64,000 bases of DNA from Stappia sp. TSB10P1A (GTDB taxonomy: Bacteria > Pseudomonadota > Alphaproteobacteria > Rhizobiales > Stappiaceae): positions 186,001-250,000 of the forward strand of contig NZ_FYAU01000016.1 of assembly GCF_900185725.1 (NCBI RefSeq), in the 5' to 3' direction. Below are positions 20,198 through 28,321 of this stretch, one piece after another. The notes under the pieces were generated by a model. It saw only the letters and a program-made list of their open reading frames with translations. It did no database searches and was not told the DNA's origin. How positions within the stretch are numbered: position 1 is the first letter of the stretch; every line of letters begins with the position of its first letter. The position numbers and the translations under genes were made by a program.

Positions 20198-20728
20198 GTG
20201 CCTGTCTTGTCCAAGCCGATCACGTTCCGCCTCGCGGCCGTTCTCGCCCTTGTGGCCACCGTTCTGGCCAATGTCGTGGCCGCCCCGCTCGCCCATGCCC
20301 AGGGCGCGGTCCGCTCCGTGCATGGCGACTGGCAGATGCGCTGCGACACGCCGGCCGGCGCGCAGGAAGAGCAATGCGCGCTGATCCAGAACGTCACCGC
20401 CGACGACCGCGAGAATGTCGGCCTCTCCGTCATCGTGCTGAAGACCGCCGACAAGCAGTCGCGCCTTTTGCGGGTGCTGGCGCCGCTCGGCGTGCTGCTA
20501 CCGATGGGCCTCGGCCTGCGCGTCGACGATGCCGATGTCGGGCGCGCCGGCTTCGTGCGCTGCCTGCCGAACGGCTGCATCGTCGAGGTGGTGATGCAGG
20601 ACGACCTGATCGAGAAGATGCAGACCGGCAGTGCCGCCACTTTCGTCATCTTCCAGACGCCGGAGGAAGGCATCGGCATCCCGATCTCGCTGACCGGCTT
20701 CTCGGAAGGCTTCGCCGCCCTGCCGTGA
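20198..20728 (+). CDS. Invasion-associated locus B (IalB) family periplasmic protein
   Basis: A 176-residue secreted protein starting at GTG, with acggag upstream. It has a signal peptide (FRLAAVLALVATVLANVVAAPLAHA) and then the IalB core: VHGDWQMRCDTPAGAQEEQCALIQ, two further cysteines in RCLPNGCIVEVVM, and FQTPEEGIGIPISL. The four cysteines suggest two disulfides. The family is named for a Bartonella invasion gene but is widespread in non-pathogenic alphaproteobacteria, so no virulence role should be read into it. Genes of this family are often found near cox operons. Confidence 0.9.
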   Translation: MPVLSKPITFRLAAVLALVATVLANVVAAPLAHAQGAVRSVHGDWQMRCDTPAGAQEEQCALIQNVTADDRENVGLSVIVLKTADKQSRLLRVLAPLGVLLPMGLGLRVDDADVGRAGFVRCLPNGCIVEVVMQDDLIEKMQTGSAATFVIFQTPEEGIGIPISLTGFSEGFAALP

Positions 20729-20791
20729 GCGGGCGCGCGCTCCGCCAGAGCTGACATCGGCCGTATACATATCGGCCAACAGACATCGAAA

Positions 20792-20824
20792 AGCGGCCGC
20801 CGGCGTCCCGGTCGGCCGCTCTTT
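20792..20824. terminator. Bidirectional terminator between IalB-family gene and small secreted protein
   Basis: AGCGGCCG (20792-20799) pairs with CGGCCGCT (20813-20820) across a 13-base loop. It is followed by ctttc on the plus strand and, on the minus strand, by ttttcg. It lies between two convergent genes and suits termination of both. Confidence 0.6.
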
Positions 20825-20839
20825 CGGTCCGGCGCGCGC

Positions 20840-21145
20840 TCAGCGCGTCGTGATCGTCCGCGTCGTCGCCACCTGGCGCAGGGTCGCGCTGCGCATCGCC
20901 TGCAGGGTCGCGCCCGGAATCTGGCTCATCGAGGCGCGATGCTGCTTGTCGCAGGCATTCATGCCGGAATTGGCGCAGGCATGGGCGGCGTCGGTGTTCT
21001 TCTTCTTGTTGCAGGCCGAGATCACGTGATTGTAGCAATCGCCGAGCGACTTTCCGGCATTGCCGGCCATCGCCTGCGTCGAAACCATGGGCGTGGCAAT
21101 ACCCATCGCCAGCGCGAGCGTCATCGCCATGGTCATTTTCTTCAT
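20840..21145 (-). CDS. Small secreted protein with twin CX7C motifs
   Basis: A 101-residue protein I do not recognise. A signal peptide (MKKMTMAMTLALAMGIATPM, cleavage probably after AMA near residue 27) leaves about 74 residues. The mature part has exactly four cysteines in two CX7C motifs, CYNHVISAC and CANSGMNAC, separated by 11 residues rich in Lys and Asn. This spacing predicts a helical hairpin held by two disulfides. The C-terminus is Thr/Arg-rich (RQVATTRTITTR). The first ATG follows a clear aaagga. It stands alone, convergent with the IalB-family gene. Confidence 0.75.
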   Translation of the reverse strand: MKKMTMAMTLALAMGIATPMVSTQAMAGNAGKSLGDCYNHVISACNKKKNTDAAHACANSGMNACDKQHRASMSQIPGATLQAMRSATLRQVATTRTITTR

Positions 21146-21384
21146 GTTATTTCCTTTCTATCTCTTTCCATTTTCCGGCAGAGGTTTTCATCTGCCTGCA
21201 TGGAAACAGATAGGCCCTGTTCCGGCGCGCGCACGTGCTGAACATCACAGGAAGGGCGCTTGCGGCGACCGGCGTGACCGGCGTGACCGGCGGCCGGCGC
21301 GCTGCCACACGCCGCCGGGACTGTGCAAGCGCCGCCCGAACCCCTAGTTTCTCCTCACACACCCTCTTTCGCGGGATACGACCG

Positions 21385-22809
21385 ATGAGCGATGCGACGA
21401 CCGACCTGATTGCCGGTGCCGGCCTGAGCGAGGAGCAGGCGCGCAGCGTGCTCGCCCGCGCTCTCAAGGGCGCCGACGACGGCGAGCTCTTTCTCGAATA
21501 CCGGCAGTCGGAGAGCCTCGTCTTCGACAACGGCCGGCTGAAGGGCGCCAATTACGACACCAGCCGCGGCTTCGGCCTGCGCGCCGTGGCCGGCGAGGCG
21601 GCCGGCTACGCTCATTCCGGCGAGATCTCCGTTGCCGCGCTCGAGCGCGCCGCCGATGCGGTCTCGGCCGTCGCCTCCGGCCATTCGGGCACCTATGCGG
21701 AGGCCCCGCCCCGCACCAACGCCAAGCTCTACGGCGACGGCAACCCGATCGCCTCGCCGGTCTTCGCCGACAAGGTCGCGCTGCTGCAGCGGATCGATGC
21801 CTTTGCCCGGGCCCGCGATCCCAGGGTGCGGCAGGTCAGCGTCTCGCTCGCCAGTTCCTGGCAGGTGGTGGAGATCCTGCGCGCCGACGGGCATAGGGTG
21901 CGCGACGTGCGCCCCCTGGTGCGCTTCGGCGTCTCGGTGGTCGCCGGCGACGGCAGCCGGCAGGAAAGCGGCTCGCACGGCTTCGGCGGGCGCGACATGG
22001 TCGAGGCCTTCCTGACCGAGGAGAGCTGGAAGCATGCCGTCGACGAGGCGCTGCGCCAGGCGCTGGTCAATCTCGAAGCCGTGCCCGCTCCGGCCGGCAG
22101 CTTCGACGTGGTGCTGGGCCCCGGCTGGCCCGGCATCCTGCTGCACGAGGCGGTCGGCCACGGGCTGGAGGGCGACTTCAACCGCAAGAAGACCTCCGCC
22201 TTTGCCGGGTTGATGGGCCAGCGCGTCGCCTCCAAGGGCGTCACCATCGTCGACGACGGCACCATCGGCGGGCGGCGCGGCTCGCTCACCGTCGATGACG
22301 AGGGCACGCCGAGCGGGCGCACCGTGCTGATCGAGGACGGCATTCTCACCGGCTATATGCAGGACCGGCAGAACGCCCGGCTGATGGGCGTCGCCCCGAC
22401 CGGCAACGGCCGGCGCCAGTCCTTCGCCCATATTCCGATGCCGCGGATGACCAACACGGTGATGCTGGCCGGCGACCGCGACCCGGCCGAGATCCTGGAA
22501 GGCGTCAAGGACGGCATCTTTGCCGTCTCCTTCGGCGGCGGCCAGGTCGACATCACCAGCGGCAAGTTCGTCTTCTCCTGTACCGAGGCCTACCGCATCG
22601 AGAACGGGCGCATCGGCGCGCCGATCAAGGGCGCCATGCTGATCGGCAACGGGCCGGACGCGCTGACGCGGGTCGAGGCCATCGGCAACGACCTGGCGCT
22701 CGATCCCGGCATCGGCACCTGCGGCAAGCAGGGCCAGGGCGTGCCGGTCGGCGTCGGCCAGCCGACCCTGCGCATCAACAAGATGACCATCGGCGGCACC
22801 GCGGTCTGA
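21385..22809 (+). CDS. tldD: TldD metalloprotease subunit
   Basis: The catalytic subunit of the TldD/TldE (PmbA) heterodimeric zinc protease, which trims peptides in the cytoplasm, for example in microcin maturation and CcdA decay in E. coli. The 474-residue product carries the zinc motif HEAVGHGLEGD and the C-terminal Cys region GKFVFSCTEAYRIENGRIGAPIKGAMLIGNG. The ATG giving MSDATTDL was chosen. Its partner pmbA is at 28322-29665, not adjacent. Confidence 0.95.
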   Translation: MSDATTDLIAGAGLSEEQARSVLARALKGADDGELFLEYRQSESLVFDNGRLKGANYDTSRGFGLRAVAGEAAGYAHSGEISVAALERAADAVSAVASGHSGTYAEAPPRTNAKLYGDGNPIASPVFADKVALLQRIDAFARARDPRVRQVSVSLASSWQVVEILRADGHRVRDVRPLVRFGVSVVAGDGSRQESGSHGFGGRDMVEAFLTEESWKHAVDEALRQALVNLEAVPAPAGSFDVVLGPGWPGILLHEAVGHGLEGDFNRKKTSAFAGLMGQRVASKGVTIVDDGTIGGRRGSLTVDDEGTPSGRTVLIEDGILTGYMQDRQNARLMGVAPTGNGRRQSFAHIPMPRMTNTVMLAGDRDPAEILEGVKDGIFAVSFGGGQVDITSGKFVFSCTEAYRIENGRIGAPIKGAMLIGNGPDALTRVEAIGNDLALDPGIGTCGKQGQGVPVGVGQPTLRINKMTIGGTAV

Positions 22810-22878
22810 GGCGGGGGCCTCAGTTGGCGGCGGGTGGGGCGCACCGCCGCTTCCTTGAAGCCCCTCGCCCCGCCCTCT

Positions 22879-23975
22879 CCGGCGTCTTCCCGGACGGCGC
22901 ACGAGCGCCGAGCCGGGATCGGCGAGCCACGACGGTCGTGGTGTCTTTCGGGAGCGCTGCCGACAGGCTCTCGGCTCTCCGATCCCGCATCTCCGCTTCG
23001 CTGCGTGCGGGATGACGACAGGAGGGGCTTGCGTGCAGCATGACGACAGAGAGGATGCAAGGCGCTGCCTCCCTCTCGGACGTCATCCCGGTCCAGCGCA
23101 GCGCAGAACCGGGAACCATTGGCAACCCCGGCCGGCATGTGACGGAAGACCCTCTCGCAGCCACCCCAGCCCCGCTCCTCCCCCTCCGGCGTCTTCCCGG
23201 ACGGCGCACGAGCGCCGACCCGGGATCGGCGAGCCACGACGGTCGTGGCATTTTTTTAAGAGCGCACCTCATACGCCCCCCCGGCTCTCCGATCCCGCAT
23301 CTCCGCTTCGCTGCGTGCGGGATGACGCAGGAGGGGCTTGCGTGCAGCATGACGACAGAGAGGATGCAAGGCGCTGCCTCCCTCTCGGACGTCATCCCGG
23401 TCGCAGGCGCAGCCGCAGAACCGGGAACCATTGGCAACCCCGGCCGGCATGTGACGGAAGACCCTCTCGCAGCCACCCCAGCCCCGCTCCTCCCCCTCCG
23501 GCGTCTTCCCGGACGGCGCACGAGCGCCGACCCGGGATCGGCGAGCCACGACGGTCGTGGCATTTTTTTAAGAGCGCACCTCATACGCCCCCGGCTCTCC
23601 GATCCCGCATCTCCGCTGCGCTGCGTGCGGGATGACGCAGGAGGGGCTTGCGTGCAGCATGACGACAGAGAGGATGCAAGGCGCTGCCTCCCTCTCGGAC
23701 GTCATCCCGGTCCAGCGCAGCGCAGAACCGGGATCCATTGGCAACCCCGGCCGGCGTGAGGCGGGACGCGCGCGCCGCCGCCCCGCCCTCGCTCCACCCT
23801 CTCGGGCGTCATCCCGGGCAAGCGAAGCGCGACCCGGGACCGGCGAGCCACGACGGCCGTGGCATTTTTCCGGAGCGCACCTCATACGCCCCCGGCTCTC
23901 CGATCCCGCATCTCCGCTTCGCTGCGTGCGGGATGACGAAGGAGGGGCTTGCGTGCGGGATGACGTCAGGAGGGG
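22879..23975. repeat. Tandem array of about 305-312 bp REP-containing units
   Basis: Units begin at 22879, 23186 and 23498, with a diverged partial unit from about 23803. Each starts ccggcgtcttcccggacgg and contains, in order, a CCGGGATCGG/CCACGACGGTCGTGG section, a palindrome around tcccgcatctccgcttcgc with gcgtgcgggatgacg, a segment with gcttgcgtgcagcatgacg, and a second palindrome around gtcatcccggtc with gaaccggg. Units 2 and 3 are almost identical. The array fills most of the 1.2-kb gap between convergent tldD and the hydrolase gene. Open frames across it are by-products of the repeat. Confidence 0.9.
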
Positions 23976-24011
23976 GTCCGGTGTCCTCGCCACCTCGTCA
24001 AAAGAACGCGA

Positions 24012-24923
24012 TCACGCCTCCTCCAAAAAGAACGGCAGCAGCGCGGCGAGCGTTGCCGCCGGGGCCTCCTCAGGCAGGAAATGGCCGGCATCGACGCCGT
24101 GCCCGCGCACGTCGTTCGCCCAGCGCGACCAGGTCTCGACCGGGGTCGCGGTCTTTTGTGCGAGACCCCCGTTGCCATAGAGCGTCAGCAGCGGGCAGGC
24201 GATCTTGCGGCCCGCCTCGCGGTCGGCACTGTCGAGCGCCATGTCGATGGTCGCGCCGGCCCGGTAGTCTTCGCAGGCCGCGTGCTGGCGGGCCGGCTGG
24301 GCGAAGGAGGCCCGGTAGTCGGCAAGCGCCCTGGGATCGAAGGCGGTCAGGTCCTTGCGCGCCGTCCAGCTCGCCAGCGTGTGGTCGAGATAGAAGTCGG
24401 GGGCACCACTGATCAGCCGTTCGGGCAGCGGCTTCGGCTGGGCGAGGAACAGCCAGTGATAGATGGCCATGCCGTAGCGCCAGTCCATGTTCTGCCAGTA
24501 GTCGTAGGTCGGCAGGATGTCGAGCACGGCGAGCCGCCGCACCTTGTCGGGGTGATCGAGCGCCATCCGGTAGCCGACCCGCCCGCCCCGGTCGTGGCCG
24601 GCGACCATGAAGCTGTCGTGACCGAGCCCGGCCATGACCGCAACCATGTCGGCCGCCATCGCGCGTTTGGAGTAAAGGTGATGGTCCGCATCGCCCTCCG
24701 GCGCGCTGGAGCGGCCATAGCCGCGCAGATCCGCGACGACGACGGTGAAGTGGCGCGCAAGATCGCCGGCAACAGTGTGCCACATCGCATGGGTCTGGGG
24801 ATAACCGTGCAGCAGCAGCAGCGGGGGGCCCTTGCCGCCACCGATGCGATAGAAGATGTCCACGCCCTCGCCGCGGGATATCCCCGCCGCGAAGCCTGGA
24901 AAGAGATCGTCGCCGCCCTGCAT
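24012..24923 (-). CDS. Alpha/beta hydrolase of the haloacetate dehalogenase type
   Basis: A 303-residue cytoplasmic alpha/beta hydrolase. Its nucleophile elbow is AGHDRGGRVGYRMALDHPDK, with an Asp nucleophile and the two Arg residues that hold the carboxylate in fluoroacetate dehalogenases. The catalytic His is in DAGHFLPEEAP and the acid is probably in VLDILPTYDYW. The match to the dehalogenase subgroup is good, but substrate cannot be fixed by sequence, and many relatives are uncharacterised. The ATG at 24923 has gggagg five bases upstream; one at 24941 is an alternative. Confidence 0.85.
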   Translation of the reverse strand: MQGGDDLFPGFAAGISRGEGVDIFYRIGGGKGPPLLLLHGYPQTHAMWHTVAGDLARHFTVVVADLRGYGRSSAPEGDADHHLYSKRAMAADMVAVMAGLGHDSFMVAGHDRGGRVGYRMALDHPDKVRRLAVLDILPTYDYWQNMDWRYGMAIYHWLFLAQPKPLPERLISGAPDFYLDHTLASWTARKDLTAFDPRALADYRASFAQPARQHAACEDYRAGATIDMALDSADREAGRKIACPLLTLYGNGGLAQKTATPVETWSRWANDVRGHGVDAGHFLPEEAPAATLAALLPFFLEEA

Positions 24924-25016
24924 CGCAGCCTCCCGCGCCATCCGGTCGGCAGGCCCTCCTCGCGGAACCTGCTCGGGCGCGATTGAAGCGCCTGCGGCCG
25001 TCCGGCGCAATCGGCG

Positions 25017-25083
25017 ATTTTGAGAGGCGATTCTCAAAATTTGCGGATTTCGAGACGGAATTTCGCAAAATCCGTCTCGAAAT
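25017..25083 (-). terminator. Pair of AT-rich stem-loops after purD
   Basis: Two perfect inverted repeats lie between purD and the hydrolase gene: ATTTTGAGA/TCTCAAAAT (25017-25025 and 25032-25040) and ATTTCGAGACGGA/TCCGTCTCGAAAT (25047-25059 and 25071-25083). The second begins 25 bp after the purD stop. They are AT-rich compared with the surrounding sequence and lack a long T-run. Termination or mRNA 3'-end protection for purD is likely. Confidence 0.6.
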
Positions 25084-25107
25084 TCTGCCACCGCCGAAAA
25101 ACCGCCC

Positions 25108-26394
25108 TCAGGCCGTGCCGTCCTCGCGCGCGACCGCCCGCCAGCCGATGTCGCGGCGGCAAAAACCTTCAGGCCAATCAATGCGTTCGATGGCGGCATA
25201 GGCGCGCTCGCGGGCTTCCGCGACGGTGCGGCCGAGCGCCGTGACGTTGAGCACGCGCCCGCCATTGGCGAGCAGCCGGCCGTCGTCGTCGCGCCGCGTT
25301 CCGGCATGGAAGACCTTGAGCGCGGGGTCGCCTTCGAGACCCTCCAGACCGTGGATAACCGTGCCCTTGTCGTAGATGCCGGGGTAGCCGTTCGCGGCCA
25401 GCACCACGGTCAGCGCCACCTCGTCGCGCCAGCGCGCGCCGACCGTGTCGAGCGTCCCGTCGATGCAGGCGAGCATCAGGGTGACGATGTCGTCCTTGAG
25501 CCGCATCATCAGCACCTGGCACTCCGGATCGCCGAAGCGGACGTTGTATTCGATCAGCTTCGGGCCGTCCTTGGTGATCATCAACCCGGCATAGAGCACG
25601 CCGACGAAGGGCGTTCCCTCGCTTGCCAGCGTCGCCACGGTCGGCTCGACGATCTCGCGCATGGCGCGCGCAGTGAGTTCCTGCGTCATCACCGGCGCGG
25701 GGGAATAGGCGCCCATGCCGCCGGTGTTCGGGCCGGTATCGCCCTCGCCCACGCGCTTGTGGTCCTGGGCGCTGGCGAGCGGCAGCACGTTGCGGCCGTC
25801 GGACAGCACGAAGAGGCTCGCCTCCTCGCCTTCCAGGAATTCCTCGACCACGACCTCGGCGCCGGCAGCGCCGAATTCTCCGTCGAAACAGGCATCTATC
25901 GCGGCAAGCGCCTCGGCCTCGGTCATCGCCACGACGACGCCCTTGCCGGCGGCGAGCCCGTCCGCCTTGACGACGATGGGGGCGCCGACCCTGGCGACAT
26001 AGGCCTTGGCAGCAGCAGCATCCGTGAAGCGGCCATAGGCGGCGGTGGGGATCGCCGCACGGGTACAAAGGTCCTTGGTGAAGCCCTTCGAGCCCTCCAG
26101 GCTCGCCGGTGCCTTGCGCGGGCCGAAGGTCTTGATGCCGGCGTCCATCAGCTCGTCGACAAGGCCGGCGACCAGCGGTCCCTCCGGCCCGACGACGACG
26201 AGGCCGATCTCCTGATCGCGGCAATAGGCGACGACGGCCGAAGGGTCGGAGGTGTCGAGCGCGACACAGGTCGCCTCCTCAGCGATGCCGGCATTGCCGG
26301 GGGCGACGTGGAGGCGGCCGGTCAGCGGCGAGTTGGCGATGGCCCAGGCCAGGGCGTGTTCGCGGCCGCCGGATCCGATCAGGAGGATATTCAT
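25108..26394 (-). CDS. purD: Phosphoribosylamine-glycine ligase (GAR synthetase)
   Basis: ATP-grasp enzyme of purine synthesis that joins glycine to phosphoribosylamine. The 428-residue protein has the PurD N-terminus [19 protein letters not shown], the ATP-grasp segments [18 protein letters not shown] and [13 protein letters not shown], and [10 protein letters not shown]-like [13 protein letters not shown]. It is divergent from ubiA, with 135 bp between them. Confidence 0.97.
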   Translation of the reverse strand: MNILLIGSGGREHALAWAIANSPLTGRLHVAPGNAGIAEEATCVALDTSDPSAVVAYCRDQEIGLVVVGPEGPLVAGLVDELMDAGIKTFGPRKAPASLEGSKGFTKDLCTRAAIPTAAYGRFTDAAAAKAYVARVGAPIVVKADGLAAGKGVVVAMTEAEALAAIDACFDGEFGAAGAEVVVEEFLEGEEASLFVLSDGRNVLPLASAQDHKRVGEGDTGPNTGGMGAYSPAPVMTQELTARAMREIVEPTVATLASEGTPFVGVLYAGLMITKDGPKLIEYNVRFGDPECQVLMMRLKDDIVTLMLACIDGTLDTVGARWRDEVALTVVLAANGYPGIYDKGTVIHGLEGLEGDPALKVFHAGTRRDDDGRLLANGGRVLNVTALGRTVAEARERAYAAIERIDWPEGFCRRDIGWRAVAREDGTA

Positions 26395-26529
26395 CTGTCG
26401 CTCACCCCGTCGCGAGGATTCAAGGATTGCCGCCTCCTAGCCTGCGCTGGCACTGCAGACAAGCCCCGCTCTTTCAACGGCGCGGCAAAGGCGGTATCAC
26501 GTCGCGCTGGATAGCCGACAGGTGAGGCG

Positions 26530-27474
26530 ATGCAAAACGACACGATCGCGGGCCGGGTGGCGGATGCCGTACGGGGACATTGGGTCGACACGCGGGCGCC
26601 GGAATGGCTGCGGCCCTATGCGAGACTGGCGCGCTGGGAGCGGCCGATCGGCTGGTGGCTGCTGCTGTGGCCGTGCTGGTGGTCGGCCGCGCTTGCGGGG
26701 ATAGCCGGCGGCCGGGCCTTTCCCGACCCCTGGCATCTGGCGCTGTTCCTGATCGGCGCCATCGCCATGCGCGGCGCCGGCTGCACCTATAACGACCTGG
26801 TCGACCAGGACATCGACGACAAGGTCGCGCGGACCCGCTCGCGGCCCCTCCCCTCCGGCCAGGTGACGCGGATGCAGGCCAAGACCTTCCTGCTGCTGCA
26901 GGCGCTGGTCGGGCTTGCCGTGCTGGTGCAGTTCAATGGCTTCGCCATCCTGCTCGGCATCGCCTCGCTGGCGGTGGTCGCCGTCTATCCGTTCATGAAA
27001 CGGGTGACCAACTGGCCGCAGCTCTTTCTCGGCCTTGCCTTTTCCTGGGGCGCGCTGATGGGCTGGGCGGCGGCGTTCGGCCGTCTCGACTGGCCGGCGG
27101 TGGCGCTCTATTGCGGCGGCATCCTGTGGACGATCGGCTACGATACGATCTACGCGCATCAGGACAAGGAGGACGACGCGCTGGTCGGCGTGCGCTCGAC
27201 CGCGCGCCTGTTCGGGGCGTGGACAAAGCCGGCGCTCGCCGCCCTTTACGGCGGGGCGACGGTGCTGTTCGCGCTGGCGCTGGCCGGGGTGGATGCGGGG
27301 CCGGCCGCGTTCCTCGGCCTTGCCATCGGCCTTGCCCATCTGGTCTGGCAGATCGTCCGACTCGACATCGACGACCCGGACCAGTGCCTGAAGCTGTTCC
27401 GCTCCAACACGAGCTATGGCTGGATCCTGTTCGCCGGCCTGGTGCTGGACGCGATGGTCCAGGCACTTCTTTAA
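26530..27474 (+). CDS. ubiA: 4-hydroxybenzoate polyprenyltransferase
   Basis: Membrane prenyltransferase of ubiquinone synthesis that attaches the polyprenyl chain to 4-hydroxybenzoate. The 314-residue product has eight or nine helices and both Asp-rich motifs: NDLVDQDIDDKVARTRSRPL and YDTIYAHQDKEDD. ATG with aggtgagg upstream. Its stop is 17 bp from the end of the convergent DUF6101 gene. Confidence 0.96.
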   Translation: MQNDTIAGRVADAVRGHWVDTRAPEWLRPYARLARWERPIGWWLLLWPCWWSAALAGIAGGRAFPDPWHLALFLIGAIAMRGAGCTYNDLVDQDIDDKVARTRSRPLPSGQVTRMQAKTFLLLQALVGLAVLVQFNGFAILLGIASLAVVAVYPFMKRVTNWPQLFLGLAFSWGALMGWAAAFGRLDWPAVALYCGGILWTIGYDTIYAHQDKEDDALVGVRSTARLFGAWTKPALAALYGGATVLFALALAGVDAGPAAFLGLAIGLAHLVWQIVRLDIDDPDQCLKLFRSNTSYGWILFAGLVLDAMVQALL

Positions 27475-27491
27475 AAGCGGATTGTTTTCAG

Positions 27492-28088
27492 TCAGTTGCG
27501 GGCGATCATCTCGCGCTCGCCGCGATGGACGGCGGGGGTCTGCGAGCGGCTGCCCGGCTTGCGGCGCAGCAGGAAGCGCGGCCGGCGCGCAGTCAGCGCG
27601 GCGACGCGGCGGCGGGCCGGCGCCATCGGCGAGCGCCCCGAATGGCCGGGACCGTCGATGCGGCTGACGCTGCCGTCCGGCTCGACCAGGAGCAGCGGCA
27701 GGCCGAGGGCCTCGCCCCAGGCGCACCAGTCTTCGGCAAGCCCTTCGAGACGGTCGTCGCTGGCCAGTTCGATGGACATGGCCGGATCGCGGTGCATCAG
27801 GCCGATGCGGGCCTTCAGCGTGCCCGGCGCCTCGCCGGGCGTGACCTCGGCGAAGACGCCGAGGAAGACGGCGACCGGCTGGGCAAGGGTCAGCGGCAGG
27901 CCGGCGAGCCGGCGTTTGACGATGACCTGCTGGCGGTCGATATAGACGTCGAGTTGCGTCGGCTCGCAGGCCGTGCCGCGCGCCGCGAAGCGATGCGGCA
28001 TCTGCGAGGGATCGAGCCGCGCGGTGCGGCCCGATCCCGTTGCAGTGGCGTCCTGATGTGCTGTTTGACGGCTCAATTCGCTCTCCAT
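27492..28088 (-). CDS. DUF6101-family protein
   Basis: A 198-residue cytoplasmic protein of unknown function. It has no signal or membrane segment. The core (about 25-135) has alternating strands such as LDVYIDRQQVIVKRRLAGLPLTL and VAVFLGVFAEV, and the C-terminal 60 residues are Arg-rich (RRRVAALTARRPRFLLRRK) and probably disordered. I assign it to DUF6101, a family described from Hyphomicrobiales, from memory of that family; its role is unknown. Monocistronic. Confidence 0.75.
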   Translation of the reverse strand: MESELSRQTAHQDATATGSGRTARLDPSQMPHRFAARGTACEPTQLDVYIDRQQVIVKRRLAGLPLTLAQPVAVFLGVFAEVTPGEAPGTLKARIGLMHRDPAMSIELASDDRLEGLAEDWCAWGEALGLPLLLVEPDGSVSRIDGPGHSGRSPMAPARRRVAALTARRPRFLLRRKPGSRSQTPAVHRGEREMIARN

Positions 28089-28321
28089 CGGGCCACTGTT
28101 TTTGTCTGGCCTCTGATGGGTTCACACTAGCAGGCAGGCGTCCCAAACCGCTTAACAAGCACGGTTAACGATTTTCCGTTGCAACCAGGGTTAGGGATTG
28201 GTCACCGAATACGGCAAACAAAACCTGAACCGCCTCCGCGACCGGCTTGCCGAAGCGCGGCCCCGGCACTACGGTCGCCACCGACCGTTCAGCGGACCGC
28301 CTCCCCCGCAAGGATCACGAG

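Noticed and set aside
20198-20728. Evidence of pathogenicity from the IalB-family protein
   Set aside because: The family is common in free-living alphaproteobacteria; the name comes from Bartonella and does not show invasion ability here.
23040-23759. Coding frames of up to 239 codons inside the tandem array on both strands
   Set aside because: They repeat the same peptides in register with the 300-bp DNA units and lack any ribosome site or conserved domain.
22879-23975. A CRISPR array
   Set aside because: Units are about 305-312 bp and nearly identical throughout, with no short repeat-spacer alternation and no cas genes.
22810-24011. An insertion sequence or genomic island at the repeat region
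   Set aside because: No transposase, no target duplication that I can see, and flanking genes are ordinary; the palindromes look like REP elements.
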